This document shows, piece after piece, positions 1 to 5,280 of a stretch of DNA of 5,865 nucleotides. The notes beneath the pieces are model-generated. The model had not been told where the DNA came from, searched no databases, and saw nothing but the letters and a program-made list of their open reading frames with translations. A program made the position numbers and the translations under genes. Origin of the DNA: an uncultured Actinomycetes bacterium. GTDB lineage: Bacteria > Actinomycetota > Actinomycetes > Nanopelagicales > Nanopelagicaceae. The stretch lies in NCBI GenBank assembly GCA_903916775.1, contig CAIWXY010000183.1:1-5865 (forward strand), written 5' to 3'. Numbering within the stretch: the stretch's first letter is position 1; each line of letters opens with the position of its first letter.

Positions 1-14
1 TCTGCCGTAATCAC
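1..14 (-). CDS. Possible start of a further operon gene (first 4 codons only)
   Basis: Two bases after the hisF TAA the coding strand has GTG at 14-12, then codons for Ile, Thr and Ala up to the window edge, with no stop. A tightly spaced downstream gene would fit the rest of the operon, and hisI or a trp gene is common after hisF in actinobacteria. No good ribosome site is visible and four codons cannot identify a product, so this is only a pointer. Confidence 0.2.
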
Positions 15-16
15 AC

Positions 17-793
17 TTAACGGCGAACCGAATATCCGTGTTCTCCGAGATATTCCTTCACCTGGGCGATGGTGAAAGTCCCAAAATGGAAGACGCTTGC
101 CGCCACCAAGGCATCAGCACCAGCATCCAGCGCCGCGCCACAATCTTCGATTTTTCCCGCTCCACCACTTGCAATGAGAGGTACATGAGTGAGGGATCTG
201 ACAGTGGAGAGCATCTCGATGTCATAGCCAGCACGCGTGCCATCTGCGTCCATCGAATTAAGAAGAATCTCTCCAGCACCACGTTCGGTGGCATCAGCAA
301 TCCAGGCGAGTGCATCAAGGCCTGTCCCCTGGCGTCCTCCGTGAGTTGTCACTTCAAATCCTGATGGCGTCTGCCCGCGTCTGGCATCTACAGAGAGGAC
401 TAGAACCTGATTTCCAAATCTATCTGCGATCTCGTTGATGAGTGTGGGGTTGTTGATGGCAGCCGTATTGATACTCACCTTATCTGCGCCAGCGCGTAGC
501 AAGCGATCGACATCTGCGACCTCGCGAATTCCACCGCCCACTGTTAGCGGAATAAAAACTTGCTCGGCAGTTCTGGAGACCACATCTAGCGTTGTTGATC
601 GATCCTCAACAGATGCAGAGATATCCAGAAATGTCAGCTCATCTGCTCCTGCGATTCCATAGGCGCGAGCAAACTCAACCGGATCACCCGCATCGACGAG
701 ATTCTTAAAATTTACGCCTTTGACCACGCGTCCGGCAGCAACATCCAGGCAAGGAATAATTCTTTTTGATAGATGTGACTGAACGGTTGTCAT
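17..793 (-). CDS. hisF: Imidazole glycerol phosphate synthase, cyclase subunit
   Basis: HisF is the (beta-alpha)8-barrel half of imidazole glycerol phosphate synthase. It uses ammonia from HisH to turn PRFAR into imidazole glycerol phosphate and AICAR, the latter returning to purine synthesis. The 258-residue protein carries the two catalytic aspartates, D17 in RIIPCLDV and D136 in LSVDARR. It also has the phosphate-binding loops VGGGIR (85-90) and ASGGAGKIED (208-217). The ammonia-gate residues of the Thermotoga enzyme (R5, E46, K99, E167) are matched by R11, E52, K105 and E175. The N-terminus (MTTVQSHLSK) is a few residues longer than many homologues; no later start codon precedes the conserved strand. 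The ATG lies 4 bp after the hisA stop, with AAGTAAG as a weak ribosome site within the end of hisA. TAA ends the gene 16 bp from the window edge. Confidence 0.97.
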   Translation of the reverse strand: MTTVQSHLSKRIIPCLDVAAGRVVKGVNFKNLVDAGDPVEFARAYGIAGADELTFLDISASVEDRSTTLDVVSRTAEQVFIPLTVGGGIREVADVDRLLRAGADKVSINTAAINNPTLINEIADRFGNQVLVLSVDARRGQTPSGFEVTTHGGRQGTGLDALAWIADATERGAGEILLNSMDADGTRAGYDIEMLSTVRSLTHVPLIASGGAGKIEDCGAALDAGADALVAASVFHFGTFTIAQVKEYLGEHGYSVRR

Positions 794-797
794 GGTC

Positions 798-1532
798 TTA
801 CTTGTTACTTACTTCTAGCGCCTGTTGCAGTGTGAACGCACCGGCGTAAAGCGCTTTGCCTACGATTGACCCCTCAACGCCGATTGCAGTGAGCGCGCGG
901 ATTGCGATGAGGTCGTCCAGAGTCGATACTCCGCCACTGGCAACTACTGGCTTATTTGTTGCTGCGCACACTTCGCGTAAGAGTTCCAGATTGGGGCCAG
1001 TAAGAGTTCCATCCTTAGCGACATCGGTCACGATATATCGCGCACACCCATCACGGTCTAGGCGTTCGATGGTTTCAAAGAGGTCGCCGCCTTCTTTAGT
1101 CCAACCACGAGCTGCCAGAGTGTGGCCGCGCACATCGAGTCCTACCGCGATTCGATCTCCAAACTCCGAGATAACTTTTGCTGTCCACTCAGGATTTTCG
1201 AGCGCTGCTGTGCCCAAATTAACGCGCTTACATCCAGTTGCCAATGCTCGTCGCAACGATTCATCATCACGAATTCCACCAGATAGTTCGACTTTAATAT
1301 CAACGCTTTTGATTACCTCTTCAAGCAAAGCTGCGTTGGATCCGATGCCAAAAGCAGCATCAAGATCGACCAGATGGATCCACTGCGCACCTGCTGCGAC
1401 GAACTCTTGTGCTACTTCGATGGGTAACCCATATTGACTCTCGGCAGCTAACTCACCTTGCACGAGTCGAACCGCACGACCACCTTTAACATCAATTGCT
1501 GGTAGTAGCTCAAGTGACTTAGTTGTACTCAT
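798..1532 (-). CDS. priA: ProFAR isomerase, probable bifunctional HisA/TrpF (PriA type)
   Basis: This (beta-alpha)8-barrel sugar isomerase converts ProFAR to PRFAR in histidine synthesis. In actinobacterial PriA it also converts phosphoribosyl anthranilate to CdRP in tryptophan synthesis. I take the ATG at 1532 (244 residues, usual PriA length) because it forms an ATGA overlap with the hisH stop. A TTG at 1547 in the same frame would add five residues (MGGNL) and is less likely. Seen in order: LLPAIDVKGG with catalytic D14, AVRLVQGE with R22, WIHLVDLDAAFG (51-62), VELSGGIRDDESL (81-93), NLGTAALENPEW (105-116), GLDVRG with D133, ARGWTKEGGDLF with R142 and W144, VTDVAKDGT with D174, ASGGVSTLDDL (198-208) and EGSIVGKALY (220-229). 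The RGW motif corresponds to R143-W145 of Mycobacterium tuberculosis PriA, used in dual-substrate binding. Dual activity is inferred: corynebacterial subHisA has a similar sequence but lost the TrpF activity. Some would call it hisA. Confidence 0.95.
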   Translation of the reverse strand: MSTTKSLELLPAIDVKGGRAVRLVQGELAAESQYGLPIEVAQEFVAAGAQWIHLVDLDAAFGIGSNAALLEEVIKSVDIKVELSGGIRDDESLRRALATGCKRVNLGTAALENPEWTAKVISEFGDRIAVGLDVRGHTLAARGWTKEGGDLFETIERLDRDGCARYIVTDVAKDGTLTGPNLELLREVCAATNKPVVASGGVSTLDDLIAIRALTAIGVEGSIVGKALYAGAFTLQQALEVSNK

Positions 1533-2125
1533 AAGGTTGCCGCCCAATTCTTGATTATTCGCGCACCATTTGCACTACTTTTTTCTGGATGAAATTGAGT
1601 TGCGCTTACTGGACCGCGCTCGATGGCTGCAATAAATGGCTCTCCATATTCGCACCATGAGGTGGTTGCATCAGAAATATCGCTCTTCGCTGCGTATGAA
1701 TGGACAAAGTAAAACGAGGCGCCATCGAGTCCCTCAAGTAGCAAAGAACCAGTTCCGGCTTTCACAGTGTTCCAGCCCATGTGCGGAAGAATTGGAGAGT
1801 CGATGAGCGAGACATCGCCCTCAAATATTCCAACACCTTGCGTTGAACCCTTCTCACTTCCAGAAGAGAAAAGAATCTGCGCACCGACGCATATTCCGAG
1901 CATCGGTTTGTTTGCCGCAACTCGGTTGCGGATAATCTCATCGCCACCAACGCTGATCAGTTGCTCCATGCACGCGCCATATGCGCCTACACCCGGAACT
2001 ACTAACCCATCTGCGCTGAGGCAGAGCGCAGGATCTGAAGTCAGAACAACTTCCTGTTCAGTAAGTTCGAAGGCGCGCTGAGCAGACCTAAGATTTCCTG
2101 AGCCGTAATCCAAAATTGCTATCAA
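1529..2125 (-). CDS. hisH: Imidazole glycerol phosphate synthase, glutaminase subunit
   Basis: HisH is the class I glutamine amidotransferase half of imidazole glycerol phosphate synthase. It hydrolyses glutamine and passes the ammonia through the HisF barrel. The 198-residue protein shows the family start IAILDYGSGNLRS (2-14), the oxyanion-strand segment VVPGVGAYG (42-50), the nucleophile C79 in LGICVGAQILF, PHMGWN (114-119), and the His-Glu pair H179 and E181 in QFHPEKS. The catalytic triad is complete. The nucleophile loop reads GICVGAQ rather than the common GICLGMQ, a conservative change. Translation starts at a TTG overlapping the hisB stop, and the gene ends in ATGA, shared with the start of hisA. 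Both overlaps suggest coupled, balanced synthesis. Its partner HisF is two genes downstream. No frameshift or truncation is seen. Confidence 0.96.
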   Translation of the reverse strand: MIAILDYGSGNLRSAQRAFELTEQEVVLTSDPALCLSADGLVVPGVGAYGACMEQLISVGGDEIIRNRVAANKPMLGICVGAQILFSSGSEKGSTQGVGIFEGDVSLIDSPILPHMGWNTVKAGTGSLLLEGLDGASFYFVHSYAAKSDISDATTSWCEYGEPFIAAIERGPVSATQFHPEKSSANGARIIKNWAATL

Positions 2126-2715
2126 AGAACACCCTTAGTTGATGGAATGCCGCTGGTACGACCATCAATAGCAACAGCATCACGAAGTGCGCGGGCAACT
2201 GCTTTGAATTGTGCCTCAAATACGTGGTGCGCATTGCGTCCTTCAAGCACACGAACGTGAAGAGCGATTCGTGCCTCAGCAACAATCGACTCCCAAATAT
2301 GGCGACCAAGAGTTGTATCAAATGTGCCGATGAGTTCAACAATTTCTGGCTGGCGATGCACCAAGTAAGGGCGACCAGATAGATCCACTGCAGCTTGAAC
2401 AAGAACTTCATCAAGCGGAACCATTGCATCGCCAAATCGGCGGATGCCTGCCTTGTCGCCAAGTGCTTCGCGGAGTGCTTGGCCGAAGGCCAAAGAGGTA
2501 TCTTCAACTGTGTGGTGCGAATCCACATCAACATCACCAGTCGTTTTGATAGTGAGATCGAAACCAGCATGCTTTCCCAATTGAGACATCATGTGCTCAT
2601 AAAAAGGAACACCAGTCTGAATATCGATCAGGCCACTTCCATCAAGATTAATCTGCACGAATACAGAAGATTCCTTGGTGGTGCGCTCTACTGTTGCAAT
2701 ACGTGGTGTGGTCAT
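2122..2715 (-). CDS. hisB: Imidazoleglycerol-phosphate dehydratase, monofunctional
   Basis: This Mn-dependent enzyme dehydrates imidazole glycerol phosphate to imidazole acetol phosphate, feeding HisC. The 197-residue length fits the dehydratase-only form; the N-terminal HAD phosphatase domain fused to it in E. coli is absent, so a separate histidinol-phosphatase must exist elsewhere. The two-repeat fold shows its metal motifs: PFYEHMM with H41, DSHHTVED (65-72), and in the second half NAHHVFEAQFKA with H163, H164 and E167. RPYLV (115-119) and the C-terminal PSTKG (191-195) are also typical. The protein starts MTTPRIATVERTTKES, usual for actinobacterial HisB. The TGA stop shares four bases (TTGA, 2125-2122) with the TTG start of hisH, which suggests translational coupling. 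Confidence 0.97.
   Translation of the reverse strand: MTTPRIATVERTTKESSVFVQINLDGSGLIDIQTGVPFYEHMMSQLGKHAGFDLTIKTTGDVDVDSHHTVEDTSLAFGQALREALGDKAGIRRFGDAMVPLDEVLVQAAVDLSGRPYLVHRQPEIVELIGTFDTTLGRHIWESIVAEARIALHVRVLEGRNAHHVFEAQFKAVARALRDAVAIDGRTSGIPSTKGVL
2132..2136 (-). promoter_or_regulatory. Ribosome binding site deciding the TTG start of hisH
   Basis: The coding strand reads AAGGG, six bases, then TTG at 2125-2123, good Shine-Dalgarno spacing. An in-frame TAA lies just upstream (2137-2135) and no ATG or GTG occurs between it and the conserved N-terminal strand. TTG is therefore the only workable start. The site lies inside the last codons of hisB. Confidence 0.75.
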
Positions 2716-2718
2716 GGT

Positions 2719-2728
2719 CTCTCTTCTT
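2719..2728 (-). promoter_or_regulatory. Purine-rich ribosome binding region of hisB
   Basis: The 30-bp hisC-hisB gap ends on the coding strand with AAGAAGAGAG, then ACC, then ATG. The purine run is a plausible though not canonical Shine-Dalgarno. This is the only gap inside the his cluster longer than 4 bp. It has no hairpin or clear -10 element, so it appears to hold only this site. Confidence 0.5.
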
Positions 2729-2745
2729 ACCTCAGGGTGAGTTTA

Positions 2746-3867
2746 TTATTGCGCAAGTTCTCGCAACGCTGCGATGAATTGATCATTTTCTACTGGTGTT
2801 CCTACTGTGACACGCAAAAATCCTCGCAGGCCATTATCCCGAATCAAGATTCCGCGATCCAAGAAGAACTGCCAGGCAGTATTGCTATCTCCTGCAAATC
2901 CCTTAAATAGGATGAAGTTGGCCGCAGAGTCCTCGGCGGTGAATCCAACTTCTGTAATAGCCGCGCGAATTCGTTCTCTCTCGCTGACCAATGTTGGAAT
3001 CTCGCCGATCAAGAGCTCGTGGTGATCAAGTGCAACTTCCGCCGCAGCCTGTGTCAAGGAGCTCAAGTGATACGGAAGTCTTGTTATGAGTGCTGCATTT
3101 ACCATCGCAGGATGCGCAATGAAATAACCTACGCGCGCGCCAGCAAATGCGAAAGCTTTACTCATAGTGCGCACAACTACTACATGTGGGAACTCTTCCA
3201 CAAGAGTGAGAGCCGATGCCTCAGTCGAAAATTCTGCATAAGCTTCATCAACAACCAAAAGTGCATCAACCTTGCCCGCTGCATGCGCCAACTCTTTGAT
3301 ATCTTCAATCGAAGTAAGAGTGCCTGAAGGATTATTGGGTGTTGTAACAATAACGATCTTGGGAGATTTCTCTTTGATCAGTGCTTTCGCGGCAGCGATA
3401 TCAATCCCAAAATTCTCATCGCGCGTACCAGCAAACCAAGGTGTGCGGGTAAGTTGAGCGATGAGCGGGTGGACAGAATAAGAAGGCGTAAAACCTAAAG
3501 CCAAACTTGTAGCGCCCCCGCAAGCAAGAAAAATAGTCTGCAGAATTTCGTTAGAGCCATTTGCTGCCCAAATATTCTCGGCGGTCACTTCCACGCCAGT
3601 CGATGCGCTGATGTATGTTGCCAGCTTCTCTCTGAGCACAGTGGCATCGCGATCAGGGTATCGATTGAGATTCTTTGCTACTTCGGAGATGCGCTCGGTG
3701 ATGGCCTTAACAACTTCACTTGGAAGTGAGTAGGGATTCTCGTTTGTATTGAGACTAATCGCTTCCTCAATTTGCGGCGCGCCATAAGGCGAGATGCCAC
3801 GGAGATCACTTCGCAGTGGCAGCCAATACGGCCATGCAAAACCCGAACCAGAACCTCGAACTGACAT
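2746..3867 (-). CDS. hisC: Histidinol-phosphate aminotransferase
   Basis: This PLP-dependent class I/II (fold type I) aminotransferase converts imidazole acetol phosphate and glutamate to L-histidinol phosphate and 2-oxoglutarate. It has 373 residues. Family marks seen in order are LRGISPYGAP (22-31), LNTNENPY (39-46), NRYPD (68-72), ANGSNEIL (102-109), TTPNNPSGT with N178 (175-183), VDEAYAEF with D207 and Y210, the Schiff-base lysine K237 in TMSKAFAFAGARVGY, and the substrate-carboxylate arginine R352 in LRVTVGT. The Pro-Tyr-Gly and NENP motifs favour HisC over other class I/II aminotransferases. The first 16 residues (MSVRGSGSGFAWPYWL) are a Gly/Trp-rich extension before the conserved LPLRSDLRG start, but the strong ribosome site supports this ATG. 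It starts 2 bp after the hisD stop and ends 30 bp before hisB. Some HisC proteins also accept aromatic keto acids, which cannot be judged from sequence. Confidence 0.96.
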   Translation of the reverse strand: MSVRGSGSGFAWPYWLPLRSDLRGISPYGAPQIEEAISLNTNENPYSLPSEVVKAITERISEVAKNLNRYPDRDATVLREKLATYISASTGVEVTAENIWAANGSNEILQTIFLACGGATSLALGFTPSYSVHPLIAQLTRTPWFAGTRDENFGIDIAAAKALIKEKSPKIVIVTTPNNPSGTLTSIEDIKELAHAAGKVDALLVVDEAYAEFSTEASALTLVEEFPHVVVVRTMSKAFAFAGARVGYFIAHPAMVNAALITRLPYHLSSLTQAAAEVALDHHELLIGEIPTLVSERERIRAAITEVGFTAEDSAANFILFKGFAGDSNTAWQFFLDRGILIRDNGLRGFLRVTVGTPVENDQFIAALRELAQ

Positions 3868-3869
3868 TT

Positions 3870-5207
3870 CTACTCCCCTGAATTCTTTCTCTCTGAAAAT
3901 CGTGCGGAAATCGCTTCGCCATGTGCCGGAAGGTCTTCTGCTTGAGCCAACGTGATGACAGTTTCTGCAATGTCCAAAAACGATTGCTTGTCATAAGAAA
4001 TGAAATTTACGCCTTTGAGGAAGGTGTGCACTGACAGACCGCTAGAGTGACATGCGCAGCCACCGGTAGGAAGAACGTGATTAGACCCTGCTGCGTAATC
4101 TCCAAGTGATACTGGCGTGTAGCGCCCCAAAAATACAGCTCCTGCATTGCGAATCTTTTGCGCAGCGCTTTGAGTGTCTTTGAGTTGAATCTCTAAATGC
4201 TCAGCTGCATAAGCATTAACTACGTCTATCCCTTGCGCAACGCTATCAACAAGAACAATCGCAGATTGAATCCCGTTAAGAGATTGAATTATTCGTGCGC
4301 TGTGTTTTGTTTTCCCGGCCCGCACTGCAAGAGCGGAGACCACGCTGTCAGCCAGATTTTCACTCGTTGTTACAAGAATTGCCGCTGCGTGAATGTCGTG
4401 TTCTGCTTGGCTTATTAAGTCCGATGCGACTTCATCAGCATCTGCGCTCTCATCGGCAAGAATTGCAATCTCAGTTGGACCGGCTTCGGAATCAATGGCG
4501 ATTAATCCACGTAAAGCTCTTTTTGCTGCAGCAACATAAATATTTCCGGGACCTGTTACGAGATCGGCAGGTTCGCATAGCCCCTCCACGCCATATGCAA
4601 ACATTGCAATTGCTTGCGCTCCCCCGACGGCATAGACCTCACTCATACCTAGCAGCGCGCATGCAGCCAAGATCGTAGGGTGTGGAAGTCCAGCAAAATC
4701 ACTTTGTGCAGGTGATGCCACTGCAATGCTCTTCACCGATGCAATCTGCGCTGGCACAACGTTCATAATGACTGAGCTTGGATAGACCGCGTTTCCACCT
4801 GGCACATATAGCCCGACGCGATCAACCGGAATTTGACGGTGAGTCACAGTGGCACCAGAAACGACTTCTTCTGTAACGCTTGTAAGCAATTGAGTCTCAT
4901 GCACTTTGCGCACCCGTGCAATCGAAACCTCTAAGGCCGCGCGGATTGCAGGATCGAGTTGGCGTAGCGCCTTATCGATATCGCTTTGCGCTACCCGAAC
5001 ACTGGCTGGGCGAACGCCATCAAAACGCTGCGCTAAATCTTTCAAGGTATCTTCGGTACCGGCTCTGACCGAAGCGAGAATGGGTTCAATCGCGATGAGC
5101 GCCTGTGAGATATCCATTGTCGCTCGAGGAAGAAGGTGTTGATAACCACACTTGGAGAGCTGCTTGCCTCGAAGGTCGAGGGATCGAATATTTAGCTGCT
5201 CGCTCAC
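3870..5207 (-). CDS. hisD: Histidinol dehydrogenase
   Basis: This zinc enzyme catalyses the last two steps of histidine synthesis, the NAD-dependent oxidation of L-histidinol through histidinal to L-histidine, in the cytoplasm. At 445 residues it has the normal family length. Visible landmarks are DLRGKQLS near the N-terminus (11-18), GLYVPGG (132-138), TGPGNIYV (218-225), the zinc-site pair Q267 and H270 in QAEHD, the catalytic Glu-His pair E336-H337 in EHLEI, D370 in GDYAAGSNHVLPTGG, and H429 near the C-terminus. These match E. coli Q259, H262, E326, H327, D360 and H419. The GTG at 5207 is chosen because an in-frame TAG lies four codons upstream (5219-5217) and the next ATG (codon 31) would remove the conserved DLRG segment. 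It is the first gene of the his cluster, 59 bp after dnaE. Its stop lies 2 bp before hisC. Confidence 0.97.
   Translation of the reverse strand: MSEQLNIRSLDLRGKQLSKCGYQHLLPRATMDISQALIAIEPILASVRAGTEDTLKDLAQRFDGVRPASVRVAQSDIDKALRQLDPAIRAALEVSIARVRKVHETQLLTSVTEEVVSGATVTHRQIPVDRVGLYVPGGNAVYPSSVIMNVVPAQIASVKSIAVASPAQSDFAGLPHPTILAACALLGMSEVYAVGGAQAIAMFAYGVEGLCEPADLVTGPGNIYVAAAKRALRGLIAIDSEAGPTEIAILADESADADEVASDLISQAEHDIHAAAILVTTSENLADSVVSALAVRAGKTKHSARIIQSLNGIQSAIVLVDSVAQGIDVVNAYAAEHLEIQLKDTQSAAQKIRNAGAVFLGRYTPVSLGDYAAGSNHVLPTGGCACHSSGLSVHTFLKGVNFISYDKQSFLDIAETVITLAQAEDLPAHGEAISARFSERKNSGE
3873..3879 (-). promoter_or_regulatory. Strong ribosome binding site of hisC
   Basis: The coding strand reads AGGGGAG, then TAGAA, then ATG. 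The site lies inside the last codons of hisD (Gly-Glu-stop), so ribosomes finishing hisD sit on the hisC start. It is the clearest Shine-Dalgarno in the window and fixes the hisC start at 3867. Confidence 0.8.
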
Positions 5208-5219
5208 ACGCCTAGTCTA
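5208..5219 (-). promoter_or_regulatory. Candidate -10 element of a leaderless hisD promoter
   Basis: On the coding strand TAGACT (5219-5214) matches the actinobacterial -10 consensus TANNNT. It is followed by six bases and then the GTG of hisD. If its last T is position -7, transcription would start exactly on the G of the GTG codon at 5207, the geometry of leaderless mRNAs common in actinobacteria. No convincing Shine-Dalgarno precedes the GTG: the only purine run, AGG at 5213-5211, is three bases away, too close. No TTGACA-like -35 is seen at 17-bp spacing, where the bases read AACGCG. The assignment is inference from spacing. Confidence 0.45.
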
Positions 5220-5280
5220 AAGCGTCGGCGAGCTCGCGCGTTCCTGATTATTAGATTATTAGCAGCTCAGGAGACTAGGC
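5210..5280. repeat. 9-bp perfect inverted repeat spanning the dnaE-hisD gap
   Basis: The plus strand reads gcctagtct at 5210-5218 and its exact reverse complement agactaggc at 5272-5280, separated by 53 bp. One arm overlaps the candidate -10 box just before hisD; the other lies in the last codons of dnaE. No T-run follows, and the loop is long, so it does not look like an intrinsic terminator. It could be a pair of regulator half-sites, or chance. Confidence 0.6.
5246..5262. repeat. Tandem 8-bp AT-rich repeat in the dnaE-hisD gap
   Basis: The plus strand has gattatta at 5246-5253 and again at 5254-5261, followed by a further g. On the coding strand it reads as two copies of CTAATAAT. It starts just past the dnaE stop codon and is the most AT-rich part of the gap. 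It could act as an upstream promoter element, supply an alternative -10 (TAATAAT), or have no role. Confidence 0.6.

Noticed and set aside
856..1437. 193-codon plus-strand open frame opposite hisA
   Set aside because: The translation is rich in Ser, Arg and Pro with no recognisable domain. It lies entirely antisense to a clearly conserved PriA-type isomerase, so it is a shadow of that gene.
1533..1547. TTG at 1547 as the hisA start
   Set aside because: It would add only MGGNL before the family N-terminus, whereas the ATG at 1532 forms a classic ATGA overlap with the hisH stop.
2088..2570. 160-codon minus-strand frame across hisB and the start of hisH
   Set aside because: It overlaps hisB in another frame, where hisB keeps all metal motifs. 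Its Leu/Phe-rich translation resembles no family I know.
2395..2910. 171-codon plus-strand frame opposite hisB and the hisC end
   Set aside because: It is antisense to two conserved genes, has an irregular Cys/Ser/Ile-rich composition and no visible domain.
3019..3327. 102-codon plus-strand frame opposite hisC
   Set aside because: It is antisense to the conserved core of hisC, with no ribosome site or domain seen.
5208..5266. T-box, his leader peptide attenuator or other riboswitch before hisD
   Set aside because: The gap is only 59 bp, has no run of His codons and no T-box core, and is too short for these elements.
5210..5280. Inverted repeat read as an intrinsic terminator of dnaE
   Set aside because: The stem has a 53-base loop and no T-run follows on the coding strand.
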